In this document: piece after piece, positions 43,144 to 52,680 of the stretch
How the letters are laid out: the number at the start of each line of letters is the position of its first letter
Numbering within the stretch: position 1 is the stretch's first letter
From: Aerococcus loyolae
Lineage (GTDB): Bacteria > Bacillota > Bacilli > Lactobacillales > Aerococcaceae
NCBI RefSeq assembly: GCF_002871915.2
Contig: NZ_CP126958.1
Span: forward strand, 496,001-560,000
Direction of reading: 5' to 3'
DNA length: 64,000 bases
Made by a program: the position numbers and the translations under genes
The notes under the pieces: model-generated
The model's input: the letters and a program-made list of their open reading frames with translations, nothing else
Databases searched by the model: none
Told to the model about the DNA's origin: nothing

Positions 43144-44619
43144 ATGGCTTTTGAAAGTTTATCGGACCGCCTGCAAGGAGCGGTAGAAAAAGTCGGTAAA
43201 AAGGGAAAAATCTCGGAAGGCGACTTGCGAGAAATGATGCGGGAAGTGCGTTTGGCCTTACTAGAGGCTGACGTTAACTTTAGAGTGGTAAAAAACTTTG
43301 TCCGCAAGGTCCAAGATAAGGCCTTAAATAGTGATGTCTTAGAATCACTGAGTCCAACCCAACAAATTGTCAAAATCGTTGATGAAGAATTGACTGAATT
43401 ATTGGGTGGCGAGCAAGTCGGCATTAACTATAATGAAGATGGGCCAACAATTATCATGATGGCCGGTTTACAAGGGGCTGGTAAAACCACTACGGTGGGT
43501 AAATTAGCTAATCACTTACGGGAGGAAGACCATCGCAAGCCTCTCTTAGTGGCTGCTGACGTCTACCGTCCTGCTGCTATTGACCAGCTAGAAACCATTG
43601 GTCGTCAGTTGGACCTCCCTGTCTTCCAACTAGGTAACCAAGTCAGCCCTGTTGAGATCGCCCAAAAGGCAGTTATTTATGCCAAAGAAAATAATTACGA
43701 CACTATCTTTATCGATACTGCCGGGCGCTTACAAATTGACCAAACTTTGATGGATGAATTAAAGAACATCCAAGCAGCCGTTCATCCCGATGAAATTCTC
43801 TTGACCGTCGATGCCATGAGTGGTCAAGAAGCTGCTAATGTGGCTAAGACTTTTGATGAAGAATTAGCACTCACCGGGGTAGTCCTGACTAAGTTAGACG
43901 GGGATACCCGTGGGGGGGCGGCCTTGTCGATTGCCTCTATCACTGGTAAACCGATTAAATTTACTGGGGTCGGGGAAAAATTAGAAGACATTGAAACCTT
44001 CTATCCTGACCGGATGTCTAACCGGATCTTGGGTATGGGGGACATGATGACCCTGATTGAAAAGGCCCAAAAAGAATTTGATGAAAAAGAAGCCGAAGAG
44101 ATGGCGGCTAAGATGCAAGCCAATACCTACGACTTTAATGACTTCGTCAAGCAGATGGATCAAATGAACAAGATGGGTTCTTTTGAAAGTATTATTAAGA
44201 TGATTCCGGGCTTAAATAAAATCTTACCTGTTGATAAGTTAAATATCGACCCTAAAGACATGGTCCGTACCAAGGCCATTATCCAGTCCATGACTGATTA
44301 TGAGCGCACCCATCCAGACGAAATTAACCAAAGCCGGCGCCGGCGGATTGCTAAGGGATCAGCGACTACGGTCAATCAAGTCAACCAACTGATTAAACAA
44401 TTTAACCAAAGTCGGACTATGATGTCAGCCATGACCAATGGGGATATGAGTTCCTTATCTTCCTTAATGGGTGGCATGCCTAATGGAATGGGTAATATGC
44501 CCAATATGCAAGGTATGGATGGTGGCCGCCGCAAGAAACAGCGGGCTCAAGAACTAGCAGCAAAACACATGAAGAAAAAATTAAATAAGCAACGTAAAAA
44601 ACGTGGCAAAAAAGGGTAA
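43144..44619 (+). CDS. ffh: Signal recognition particle protein Ffh
   Basis: Binds signal sequences and SRP RNA, and docks with FtsY. The 491-residue protein has an N domain, a G domain (GLQGAGKTTTVGK, DVYRPAAIDQL, DTAGR, TKLDGDTRGG) and a methionine-rich M domain (about 300-455; MIPGLNKILP, then SRRRRIAKGS for RNA binding). A lysine-rich end follows (KKKLNKQRKKRGKKG). AAGG is five bases from the ATG. Confidence 0.97.
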   Translation: MAFESLSDRLQGAVEKVGKKGKISEGDLREMMREVRLALLEADVNFRVVKNFVRKVQDKALNSDVLESLSPTQQIVKIVDEELTELLGGEQVGINYNEDGPTIIMMAGLQGAGKTTTVGKLANHLREEDHRKPLLVAADVYRPAAIDQLETIGRQLDLPVFQLGNQVSPVEIAQKAVIYAKENNYDTIFIDTAGRLQIDQTLMDELKNIQAAVHPDEILLTVDAMSGQEAANVAKTFDEELALTGVVLTKLDGDTRGGAALSIASITGKPIKFTGVGEKLEDIETFYPDRMSNRILGMGDMMTLIEKAQKEFDEKEAEEMAAKMQANTYDFNDFVKQMDQMNKMGSFESIIKMIPGLNKILPVDKLNIDPKDMVRTKAIIQSMTDYERTHPDEINQSRRRRIAKGSATTVNQVNQLIKQFNQSRTMMSAMTNGDMSSLSSLMGGMPNGMGNMPNMQGMDGGRRKKQRAQELAAKHMKKKLNKQRKKRGKKG

Positions 44620-44643
44620 ATGTGAAGGAGACTAGTGGGATAA

Positions 44644-45894
44644 ATGAAATTCGTTGAAATAGCAGCAGATGATTTTGACAAGTGGATCAAACAATTAGGC
44701 CGCAGCAACCACCTACAATCGCTCGACATGGCGCGCTTAAAAGCTGCCCGGGGCCGAGAAATTCATTATTTAGCCTTAGCAGATGACCAAGATCAGATTC
44801 TAGAAGCCTGCATTTTGGCCAGCTTACCTACCCATGTGGGTGGGGCCTTTGAATTAGAAGGTTGGCTGCCTGGAGATTTAAGCAATCGCGACCAAATCAT
44901 TACTTTCTTGAACGGGGTTAAGGATTTTGTCAAGGCCCATAAAGGAATCTCCTTACTCGTGAAGCCAGATGTTGGGATTATTGTTACTGATGAAAAGGCA
45001 CAAAACCCCAAAAAGATTAATGAAGACCTGGTATCCTGGATTGAAGCAGCAGGCTTCACTTACCATTACCAAGACAAAAGACCAGAATTTGCGGGCTTTG
45101 ACTGGAATTATAAGAAGGATTTGACTACAGTTGACCCCAATAAGGTAGAAAAATCCTACCTCCATGGCGCCCAACAATCCCTCAAACAAGCCCATAAATA
45201 TAGTACCGTGGTCCGAGAGATTACTGGAATTGAAGAAATGCCGCGCTTCTATGCCTGCTATGAGGAGACTTGTCAGCGATTGGGGATTGCGCCTAAGGAA
45301 TACCCATACTTTGAAGAAGTTTATCAAAACATTGGCAGTGCGGCCCGCTTTGTCATTGCGGAAATTAATTTCAAAGACTACCAAGCGAGTTTAGTTGAAC
45401 GTCAAGAGGAATTAGAAGGAATCTTAGCGGACTTAGATGAAGACCTGGCTAAGAATCCCAATAGCCGCAAAAAGAACAACCAAAGACGGGAATACCAATC
45501 CCAATATGACGCCCAAGTGAAAAAGATTGCCGATGCCCAGGTCTGGGTGGACCAAGCCAAAGAAGAACAAACCGTTTTAGCAGTTGCTCTCTTTATTGAG
45601 AGTTCTTATGAGATGACCTATCTCTATTCGGGCTCAGATGAGGAATATTCCATCATCAATGCCCCTTATCTCATCCAAGACCAATCCATCAAGCTAGCTA
45701 TAGACCATGATATTCCGGTCTATAATTTCTTGGGCATCAGTGAGCCCTTTGATGAAAATAACGGCTTGCTTCATTTCAAGCAATCCTTTAATGGCTATGC
45801 GGAAAGAAATATTGGGACCTTTACCTGGTCACCACATCCCCACTTCCTCGCCCTCTATGAGAAGGTCAAACGTCTCCTTGGCCGCTACAATTAA
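44644..45894 (+). CDS. FemX/MurM-type aminoacyltransferase (peptidoglycan interpeptide bridge)
   Basis: Fem-family ligases use aminoacyl-tRNA to add bridge residues to the stem-peptide lysine of lipid II. The 416-residue protein has two GNAT-like subdomains. An inserted helical arm (about 245-305: coiled-coil, charged LEGILADLDEDLAKNPNSRK) is as expected for tRNA contact. The end LLHFKQSFNGYAERNIGTF is the family signature. The amino acid added is not predictable. It follows ffh by 24 bases, and a terminator follows. Confidence 0.9.
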   Translation: MKFVEIAADDFDKWIKQLGRSNHLQSLDMARLKAARGREIHYLALADDQDQILEACILASLPTHVGGAFELEGWLPGDLSNRDQIITFLNGVKDFVKAHKGISLLVKPDVGIIVTDEKAQNPKKINEDLVSWIEAAGFTYHYQDKRPEFAGFDWNYKKDLTTVDPNKVEKSYLHGAQQSLKQAHKYSTVVREITGIEEMPRFYACYEETCQRLGIAPKEYPYFEEVYQNIGSAARFVIAEINFKDYQASLVERQEELEGILADLDEDLAKNPNSRKKNNQRREYQSQYDAQVKKIADAQVWVDQAKEEQTVLAVALFIESSYEMTYLYSGSDEEYSIINAPYLIQDQSIKLAIDHDIPVYNFLGISEPFDENNGLLHFKQSFNGYAERNIGTFTWSPHPHFLALYEKVKRLLGRYN

Positions 45895-46012
45895 GCGGTT
45901 AGGCCTTGACTTAATCAAACAATTGTTCTTAAGAATTCCAGTGGGACAATAACCCAAATAACTAAATTAAAGATTGATTAAGTTTGGGAGACTTTATTCA
46001 AATTACCTATTA

Positions 46013-46042
46013 ACAAGCTTCGCTTCTTGCGAGGCTTTTTTA
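46013..46042 (+). terminator. Terminator after the FemX-like gene
   Basis: AAGC-TCGC/GCGA-GCTT stem, then TTTTTT. A distant inverted pair CTTAATCAA/TTGATTAAG lies upstream in the same gap. Confidence 0.7.
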
Positions 46043-46059
46043 GTGGAGATGTAAATGAT

Positions 46060-46088
46060 TTGCTATGTTTTTTTAGATAGGGTATTTT
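46060..46088 (+). promoter_or_regulatory. Promoter of the ABC exporter operon
   Basis: TTGCTA (46060-46065), 17-base spacer, TATTTT (46083-46088). Confidence 0.55.
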
Positions 46089-46133
46089 AGTAGTTAGTCA
46101 GTAATCGATTTCAGGGGGAGGTTGGTAAATTTT

Positions 46134-47849
46134 ATGCAAGTGTTTTCCTATTTAAAGAGTTATCGTTGGCGGATTTTGCTGGTGATCGCTTTGACTTTTG
46201 GTAACGCCCTAGGGGAATTATTTTTACCGCGCTTAATGGCTGAAGTGGTTGACCAAGGGGTGGCCCAAGGAAATACGCAGTTTATTTTAAAAATTGGGAG
46301 CTGGATGTTGGTGGTCGTGCTGTTGACAGTGATTTGTCGGGGGTCGGCGGCCTTTCATTCTGCCAAGGTCGCCATGGGTTTCTCTCGTGATGTCAGACAT
46401 GCTATTTATACTAAGGTCAACCATATGACCTTTGATGATACCGAACATTTTGGCATTTCATCCTTAATTACGCGAACGACAGACGATGTTAGCCAGGTAG
46501 AACAAATGGCTCTTATGGGACTAAGGCCTTGGGTGCGTGGCCCGCTCATGTTCATTGGTGGCCTGATTATGGCTATCTTAACCAATATGCAGTTATCCGT
46601 CATTATTTTATTGAGTATTCCCTTTTTATTTTTAGGGATGTGGGTCATTATCAAGAAGGCCCTCCCTTATTTTCCCCGTTTACAAGGGAAGTTAGACCGG
46701 ATCAACCTGCTCTTTCGCCAGCGTTTGACCGGTTTAAAGGTGATTCGGGCCTTTAATAAGAATGACTATGAAGAAGAAGTCTTTAGTCAGGCCAATGATG
46801 AATATTATCAAATTGCCTTAAAGGTCAACAATTTAATGATTACGGTGATGCCGATTCTTTCCACGGTTTTGAACTTAGGAATTGTTGCCATTGCCTATTT
46901 TGGGGCTCATTTAATTAGCCAGGGAAGCTTAGAGATTGGTGGTCTAATGGCCTATCTTCAGTATATTACCCAGGTGCTAACGGCCTTAATCATGATTTGT
47001 AATCTACTCACCATGCTGCCTCGGACCGTGACTTCAACGGAAAGAATCAGTGAAGTCTTGGCTTATCCTCAAGCAGAAATGATTGGCGATAAGCTACTTA
47101 GCGAACCCATCAGTCGGGTAGAGGCTAAGGATTTGACTTTTTACTATCCGGGAGCGGCTCTACCGGCCCTAGATAAGATTAATTTCTCCCTAAGCAAAGG
47201 GGAAAGCCTAGGGATCATTGGTGGAACCGGGTCAGGGAAATCCACCCTCCTAAAACTCCTCTTACAGTTTTATCCACCCAGTGAGGGCGAGCTCTTAATC
47301 AATGGGCACGCCATTGAAAGTTTAGCACCAGGATCGGTTCGCCAGTACATTTCTTATATTCCCCAACAGAACTTCTTCTTTACTAAGACTGTCGGGGAAA
47401 ACTTATCTTATGCGGATGAATCTGTTAGCGATGTTGCCATGGAGAACAACCTAGACATCGCCCAGGCCAGGGACTTTTTATCTGATCGTCCCTTAGCTGA
47501 CCGCATGGTTCGAGGTGGGGTCAATTTTTCCGGCGGGCAACGTCAGCGCTTGGCCATTGCCCGGGCCCTAAGTCGTCGGGTCCCTCTCTACTTATTTGAT
47601 GATTCTTTTTCAGCCTTAGACTATCAAACGGATTATCAATTGCGCCAAGCCCTAAAAGATAACCTGGGCGATGCTATGTTAATCATAGTGGCGCAAAGAG
47701 TGGCCACCATCCGCCATGCTGATAAGATCCTGGTCTTAGATGAGGGCAAGGTCAGTGCATATGGCAGCCACGAAGAGCTTATGAAGCATTCCGAACTCTA
47801 TCGTGAAATTGTTATTAGTCAAGGGGAGGAGGATGACATCCATGGCTAG
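46134..47849 (+). CDS. ABC exporter half-transporter, degenerate-site subunit
   Basis: A 571-residue half transporter: six transmembrane segments (about 10-315) fused to an ATPase. Walker A is GGTGSGKSTLL (about 362) and the signature is FSGGQRQRLAI. Walker B ends LFDDSFSALD: the catalytic Glu is replaced by Asp (about 488). That is the hallmark of the degenerate subunit in heterodimeric exporters such as LmrCD, BmrCD or TM287/288. The ATG at 46134 has GGGGGAGG 12 bases upstream; a TTG at 46122 is the alternative. It overlaps the next gene by 8 bases. A multidrug or lipid substrate is possible. Confidence 0.9.
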   Translation: MQVFSYLKSYRWRILLVIALTFGNALGELFLPRLMAEVVDQGVAQGNTQFILKIGSWMLVVVLLTVICRGSAAFHSAKVAMGFSRDVRHAIYTKVNHMTFDDTEHFGISSLITRTTDDVSQVEQMALMGLRPWVRGPLMFIGGLIMAILTNMQLSVIILLSIPFLFLGMWVIIKKALPYFPRLQGKLDRINLLFRQRLTGLKVIRAFNKNDYEEEVFSQANDEYYQIALKVNNLMITVMPILSTVLNLGIVAIAYFGAHLISQGSLEIGGLMAYLQYITQVLTALIMICNLLTMLPRTVTSTERISEVLAYPQAEMIGDKLLSEPISRVEAKDLTFYYPGAALPALDKINFSLSKGESLGIIGGTGSGKSTLLKLLLQFYPPSEGELLINGHAIESLAPGSVRQYISYIPQQNFFFTKTVGENLSYADESVSDVAMENNLDIAQARDFLSDRPLADRMVRGGVNFSGGQRQRLAIARALSRRVPLYLFDDSFSALDYQTDYQLRQALKDNLGDAMLIIVAQRVATIRHADKILVLDEGKVSAYGSHEELMKHSELYREIVISQGEEDDIHG

Positions 47850-49599
47850 GAAGAAACACCAAAGTAGCCAAGCTAATTTGCTTCGTTTAATCAATCATTT
47901 AGGCAAGTACCATTGGCTATTAATTTTTAGCTTGTTAGCGACTATTGTGATTGCAGCCTGTGATATTATCGCTCCTCGGATTATGGGAGATTTAACCAAT
48001 GGCATTGCGGCCGACATCAGCCAGGGTCAGGCCATTAATTTCGACCAGATCAAGGTCTTCTGTCTCTATCTCATTGCCATCTACCTGGTTTTGGGTCTTT
48101 TCCGCTACTTTCAAGGGCGTTTGCTGACCTACCTGGCCCAATCCTTTATCAAGGAATTACGTCAAGCCGTCTCAGAAAAAATTAGGAAAATTCCCCTGTC
48201 TTTTTTCGACCAACAGTTGACAGGAGACTTATTAAGTCGGATGACCAACGACATTGAAAGCTTGGGACGTAATATTCAGCAAAGTATTGACCAGGTCTTT
48301 TACGGGGCCATTCTCTTAGTCGGTATTTTGGTTATGATGCTGAGAATTTCAGTCACCATGACGGGGATTTTCTTTATTACCATTCCGCTATCCTTTTTTG
48401 CAACCCGCTTCATCACCTCACGGTCGCAGAAATATTTTCGGGCCAAGGCTAAGGGCCTGGGAGATATTGTGGGCTACATTGAGGAAAGTTTCACCGGTAC
48501 CGACCTGATTAAAGCCTATAATTATCAAGACCGGGCTGACCAAGAATTCCAACGCTATAATAACCATCTCTATGAAGTTTCCTACCATGCCAGTTTTATG
48601 GCGGGAATCTTACTGCCAGTGATGACCTTTATTAGTAATATCGGCTACGTGGCTATTGCCATTGTGGGGGGCTTACTTGTCCTAGGACAGCGAATTTTAA
48701 TTGGGGATGTTTTGGCTTTTATCCAATATAGTCAAAAAATTACCCGACCCATTAATACTATTGCCGAAATGGCTACTCTTCTCCAAGAAACCCTGGCATC
48801 GGCCGACCGGATCTTTGAATTATTAGATGCTCCCGAAGTGGTTGAGGATAGCACTTATGAAATAGAGCCGCCAATTGAAAGTATTGTCTTTGACCATGTT
48901 GGCTTTGCCTATGAAGATGAAATGGTGATTAAAGATTTAAATCTCCAGGTTGAAAAAGGTCAGACCATAGCCATCGTGGGGCCAACCGGGGCAGGAAAAT
49001 CGACCCTGATTTCTTTGCTGCTGCGTTTTTATGACGTTAACCGCGGGGCTATTCGGGTCAACGGTATTGATATCCGCCAAGTCAGCCGGGAAAACTTGCG
49101 CCAATTTTTTGGCATGGTACTTCAAGATACCTGGCTCCAGCAGGGGACTATTGCGGATAATATCCGTTATGGGGCCGAGGGAGCTAGCAATGAAGAAGTG
49201 GTTCAAGCGGCCAAGGATGCCCACTGCTATCACTTTATTCAAAGCTTGCCCGATGGCTTCAATACCCTCTTAAATGAAGAAGCCAATAATATTTCTCAAG
49301 GGCAAAAGCAATTAATTACCATTGCTCGAGCCTTTATCTCTAACCCTGAGGTTATGATCCTTGATGAAGCCACCTCGTCAGTGGACACCCGTACTGAACA
49401 ACTTATCCAGTCAGCCATGGCTAAGCTCATGCAAGGGCGGACCAACTTTGTCATTGCCCACCGTTTATCCACCATCGTGGAAGCCGATAAAATTCTGGTC
49501 TTAGACCAGGGGGATATTGTTGAACAAGGAAGTCATGAAGAATTACTGGCTAAAAAGGGCAAATACGCCCAACTCTACCAAAGCCAATTTAATGACTAA
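47842..49599 (+). CDS. ABC exporter half-transporter, catalytic subunit
   Basis: A 585-residue partner of the preceding gene, with the same membrane-ATPase layout. Walker A is GPTGAGKSTLI (about 379) and Walker B is complete, MILDEATSSVD (about 507). The signature is altered to ISQGQKQLIT instead of SGGQ. The split of defects between the subunits (Asp in one, altered signature in the other) leaves one canonical ATP site, as in LmrD/BmrD pairs. The ATG at 47842 is preferred over 47833, because AGGGGAGGAGG is correctly spaced from it. Confidence 0.9.
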   Translation: MARKKHQSSQANLLRLINHLGKYHWLLIFSLLATIVIAACDIIAPRIMGDLTNGIAADISQGQAINFDQIKVFCLYLIAIYLVLGLFRYFQGRLLTYLAQSFIKELRQAVSEKIRKIPLSFFDQQLTGDLLSRMTNDIESLGRNIQQSIDQVFYGAILLVGILVMMLRISVTMTGIFFITIPLSFFATRFITSRSQKYFRAKAKGLGDIVGYIEESFTGTDLIKAYNYQDRADQEFQRYNNHLYEVSYHASFMAGILLPVMTFISNIGYVAIAIVGGLLVLGQRILIGDVLAFIQYSQKITRPINTIAEMATLLQETLASADRIFELLDAPEVVEDSTYEIEPPIESIVFDHVGFAYEDEMVIKDLNLQVEKGQTIAIVGPTGAGKSTLISLLLRFYDVNRGAIRVNGIDIRQVSRENLRQFFGMVLQDTWLQQGTIADNIRYGAEGASNEEVVQAAKDAHCYHFIQSLPDGFNTLLNEEANNISQGQKQLITIARAFISNPEVMILDEATSSVDTRTEQLIQSAMAKLMQGRTNFVIAHRLSTIVEADKILVLDQGDIVEQGSHEELLAKKGKYAQLYQSQFND

Positions 49600-49605
49600 T
49601 GAATA

Positions 49606-49820
49606 GAGAGTGCGACGGGTGCGCCAAAAGGCATGACCTCTGGAGCTAAAGGGCGAAAGAAGTCTCAAAGAGACTTCGCCGTCCTTTAGTGAAGTGGACG
49701 CTTGCCTTGCACCCGGAGCAGGTTTGAGAAGGATGTGAGAACGCCGTCAAAGACTTGAATTTTCTGAAGCAACTTCAAGGCTGGCGTTCGAACTCAACTA
49801 CAGAGTGCGACAGTCACGCT
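49606..49820 (-). repeat. Family B repeats, two modules in reverse orientation
   Basis: Read on the minus strand, it starts with TAGTTGAGTTCGAACGCC, CTTGAAGTTGCTTCAGAAAA and a shortened body, then GGCGTTCTCACATCC. A second module has GGGTGC...GCGCACCC outer arms, TAAAGG...CCTTTA and a GTCTC/GAGAC tip. The first module lacks the inner stem present in 40339 and 40578. With the terminator at 49832 this accounts for most of the gap 49600-50010. Confidence 0.8.
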
Positions 49821-49831
49821 AAATAACAAAA

Positions 49832-49860
49832 TTGCTGGGAAATAAGCCCAGCTTTTTTTG
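49832..49860 (+). terminator. Terminator downstream of the ABC exporter
   Basis: GCTGGG/CCCAGC stem with a seven-base loop and seven T; CTGGGA-type core. Confidence 0.85.
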
Positions 49861-49969
49861 TGTACCAAGCTTGGTAAAAAATACCTTTCAAAAGTCGGTT
49901 TTGCTCTAGGATAGGGCTAACCTTTGAGACGTTTTTCTTATCTTTCTATTTCTGTATTTTTGGGGGCTG

Positions 49970-49978
49970 TGCTATTAT
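49970..49978 (+). promoter_or_regulatory. Extended -10 promoter of nfeD-floA
   Basis: TGCTATTAT (49970-49978), 33 bases before the preferred nfeD start. Confidence 0.5.
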
Positions 49979-50010
49979 TAAAGCGAGAAAAGAAGGGGGT
50001 TGTTGGTAGG

Positions 50011-50613
50011 ATGGAAAGTCTGCTCTTTCTATTAGGGGTCCTGGCTTTAATGGTAGCTTTAATGACTAGAGAGTACCTCTTTATGGGCTTAATAAGCCTG
50101 ATTCTATTCGCTCTATACTTTTATTTCTTTGCCAGCGCTTCTTGGTTGGCTATAATTTTATTGGTTTTAGGTTTTTCTCTTTTGGCTTTTGAATTTATTT
50201 TACCCACAATGGGCCTCTTAGGCGTGATGGGCCTAGGGGTGATTTACCTGTCCTTATGGCTATTGCAGGGAAATTGGTTAAGGGCCTTAATAGACGGTAC
50301 GCTAGGCTTAGCAATTGCCATAGTCACGGTTTTAATCTTTACCCGCTTGGGTTTTCAATTGCCTTTTACTAAGAAAATAATTTTAGACACTTCACTGACT
50401 GAAGCGGAGGGCTTCCAGTCCTTAGCTGACTCATCTAAATATCTCAACCAAAGGGCGGTCGCAGTGACTGATTGCCGTCCAGTGGGCAAAGCTCGCTTCT
50501 CTAATGGGAAAATTCTCGAGGTCCTTAGTCAGTACCACTATATAGAGAAAGGAAGCGAAGTCACAGTCGTTAAGGTGAAGAATGATCGCTTGCTGGTTGC
50601 TGAAATAAAATAA
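50011..50613 (+). CDS. NfeD-family membrane protein
   Basis: A membrane protein with about four transmembrane segments (residues 1-115) and a C-terminal soluble OB-fold domain (about 140-200, AVAVTDCRPVGKARFSNGK). NfeD proteins accompany flotillins; floA follows here. An open frame extends upstream to a TTG at 49924, but that would lie upstream of the extended -10, so I prefer the ATG at 50011 (MESLLFLLG, 200 residues). The ribosome binding site (GTAGG touching the ATG) is poor, so the start is uncertain. Confidence 0.8.
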   Translation: MESLLFLLGVLALMVALMTREYLFMGLISLILFALYFYFFASASWLAIILLVLGFSLLAFEFILPTMGLLGVMGLGVIYLSLWLLQGNWLRALIDGTLGLAIAIVTVLIFTRLGFQLPFTKKIILDTSLTEAEGFQSLADSSKYLNQRAVAVTDCRPVGKARFSNGKILEVLSQYHYIEKGSEVTVVKVKNDRLLVAEIK

Positions 50614-50671
50614 GCCTATCAGGCAAAATTTGTTTAAGTTGGGAAAAGTAATACAGAAAGGATGGTAGCTC

Positions 50672-51655
50672 ATGACTAACCTACAAGCTGGAACCTTTTT
50701 AATCATGATGGTTTTACTGCTGACATTAATTGTTCTCTTTTTTGTTTTTGTCCCTATTGGTTTATGGATCACGGCCTATTTTTCCGGAGTTAAGGTAGGG
50801 ATTGGAAATCTGATTGGTATGCGTTTGCGCCGGGTGAATCCTTCCCGCATCATTAAACCAATGATCAAAGCCACTAAGGCTGGTTTAGCTATTGATATTA
50901 ATGAACTCGAAGCGCACTATCTAGCAGGTGGCGATGTGAACTCGGTGGTTGACGCTTTGATTGCGGCCCAAAGAGCCAATATTGACTTGGAATTTAAGCA
51001 AGCGGCCGCTATCGATTTGGCAGGTCGTGATGTTTTTGAAGCTGTTCAAGTCTCAGTTACCCCTAAGGTCATTGAAACCCCAATTATTGCTGGGGTAGCC
51101 CGTAACGGGATTGAGGTCAAGGCCAAGGCCAAGGTTACTGTCCGCGCTAACATTGAACGCTTGGTTGGTGGGGCAGGAGAAGAAACCATTATTGCCCGGG
51201 TTGGTGAAGGTATTGTCACCACAGTGGGGAGCTCGCAAAATCACTCAGAGGTCTTGGAGAATCCAGATTCCATTTCCCAAACCATCCTCCGCAAGGGACT
51301 GGACTCAGGGACTGCTTATGAGATCTTGTCAATTGATATTGCTGATGTCGATGTCGGAAGAAATATCGGAGCGAAATTACAGGCTGAACAGGCGGAGGCT
51401 GATAAACGAATTGCCCAAGCTAAGGCAGAAGAACGCCGGGCCTTAGCGGTCGCTGAGGAACAAGAAAATGTAGCCAAGACCCAGGAGATGCGCGCTAAGG
51501 TGGTTGAAGCCCAGTCTAAGGTTCCCCTAGCGATGGCTAGTGCCTTAGAATCAGGCCATTTGGGAGTTATGGACTATTACCGGATGCAAAATGTACAAGC
51601 GGATACTGATATGCGTCAATCTTTAGCCCATGAGGATAAGTCAGGTGATAAGTAA
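50672..51655 (+). CDS. floA: Flotillin-like protein FloA
   Basis: A membrane scaffold that organises functional membrane microdomains and affects fluidity and secretion. The 327-residue protein has an N-terminal hydrophobic hairpin (about 8-35), the YqfA/FloA core with [18 protein letters not shown], and a coiled coil rich in Ala/Glu ([20 protein letters not shown], about 240-280). AAAGGATGG precedes the ATG. It shares one base with the following gene. Confidence 0.95.
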   Translation: MTNLQAGTFLIMMVLLLTLIVLFFVFVPIGLWITAYFSGVKVGIGNLIGMRLRRVNPSRIIKPMIKATKAGLAIDINELEAHYLAGGDVNSVVDALIAAQRANIDLEFKQAAAIDLAGRDVFEAVQVSVTPKVIETPIIAGVARNGIEVKAKAKVTVRANIERLVGGAGEETIIARVGEGIVTTVGSSQNHSEVLENPDSISQTILRKGLDSGTAYEILSIDIADVDVGRNIGAKLQAEQAEADKRIAQAKAEERRALAVAEEQENVAKTQEMRAKVVEAQSKVPLAMASALESGHLGVMDYYRMQNVQADTDMRQSLAHEDKSGDK

Positions 51656-52227
51656 TGGATAAGGCAGAGTGGAGGCAGCTGTTTAAAGAAGTGAAATTGG
51701 TCTGGTCGCTCATCAAAGATGAATTAACTCACTCTGATGACCAAGGAGATACAACGCTCCAGGAAGATGTTCAGCAGGATGAAAATGGCCAAGAGCTTTT
51801 AAGTGAGGATGAATCGAGGGAGAAGACCTCTCCCAAAAGCCAGCAAGATTCTTTGCGTCTGACTCACTTGGCTAAGTCTAATCGTGAAAGCACGGCCTTA
51901 GCAAGAGGCAAGCAGGACATGAAGGATAAAATCCTCAAGCTAGCTGATGAGGCTGAGGACTTAGCTTCGGATAAAGAGCTAGCAGAGCCCAATCACCCCC
52001 ATGCCATTGACTTTGATCTGATTGCCAAAGACGAACAGGCTTTCAAGGACTATTTAGACCGCGAGCTACGGGAAACTTATGCGGATCTTGATGATTTCCA
52101 AGATCTTCCCCTAGCAGCAGATAAACAGGCTACTGCTCTGAACACGGCTAAGCCTCGCCTTTCTAAAGAGAATTTAGGTCAAGCCATTCGCTATAAAGAA
52201 ATTCTTGACTGGCCCAAGGGCTGGTAG
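51655..52227 (+). CDS. Acidic protein of unknown function, coupled to floA
   Basis: A 190-residue, strongly acidic, probably largely disordered or helical protein without membrane segments or Cys. The start codon overlaps the floA stop (TAATG), indicating translational coupling. The short N-terminal part (WRQLFKEVKLVWSLIKDEL) may be an amphipathic helix. The last part (LGQAIRYKEILDWPKGW) is the most folded-looking. No family recognised. Position suggests a microdomain or flotillin-associated role, by inference only. Confidence 0.8.
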   Translation: MDKAEWRQLFKEVKLVWSLIKDELTHSDDQGDTTLQEDVQQDENGQELLSEDESREKTSPKSQQDSLRLTHLAKSNRESTALARGKQDMKDKILKLADEAEDLASDKELAEPNHPHAIDFDLIAKDEQAFKDYLDRELRETYADLDDFQDLPLAADKQATALNTAKPRLSKENLGQAIRYKEILDWPKGW

Positions 52228-52308
52228 GAATTTGGGCCATTTAGTGCTAGCTTGAGTCACAAAACTAGCCGCTGCTAGGAATAAATTTCAGCTGTAAAGA
52301 AAAAATAC

Positions 52309-52337
52309 TTTACAGACTCCTTAGAATTTGCTATAGT
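52309..52337 (+). promoter_or_regulatory. Promoter of rpsP operon
   Basis: TTTACA (52309-52314), 17-base spacer, TATAGT (52332-52337). Confidence 0.8.
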
Positions 52338-52392
52338 ATAGCAATGTGAATAAAAGATTGAAAAAATAAAAACACAAGGAGGAATTTTATTC

Positions 52393-52665
52393 ATGGCAGT
52401 TAAATTACGCTTAAAACGTATGGGATCAAAACGTAACCCATTTTACCGTATCGTTGCAGCAGATGCGCGTTCACCACGTGACGGACGTATCATCGAAAAG
52501 ATTGGTACCTATAACCCAACTACCCAACCAGAAGAAGTTGTTTTAGATGAAGAACTTGCTTTAAAATGGTTAGGAAATGGTGCTCAACCTACTGATACTG
52601 TTCGTAACATTCTTTCTCGTCAAGGAATTATGCAAAAACATCACGAAGCTAAGCATAATAAATAA
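52393..52665 (+). CDS. rpsP: 30S ribosomal protein S16
   Basis: A 90-residue protein starting [20 protein letters not shown], the S16 signature, followed by [19 protein letters not shown]. It binds 16S rRNA. AAGGAGG precedes the ATG. It is the first gene of the conserved rpsP-khpA-rimM-trmD-rplS block. Confidence 0.97.
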   Translation: MAVKLRLKRMGSKRNPFYRIVAADARSPRDGRIIEKIGTYNPTTQPEEVVLDEELALKWLGNGAQPTDTVRNILSRQGIMQKHHEAKHNK

Positions 52666-52680
52666 AGATAGGTGAATTGC

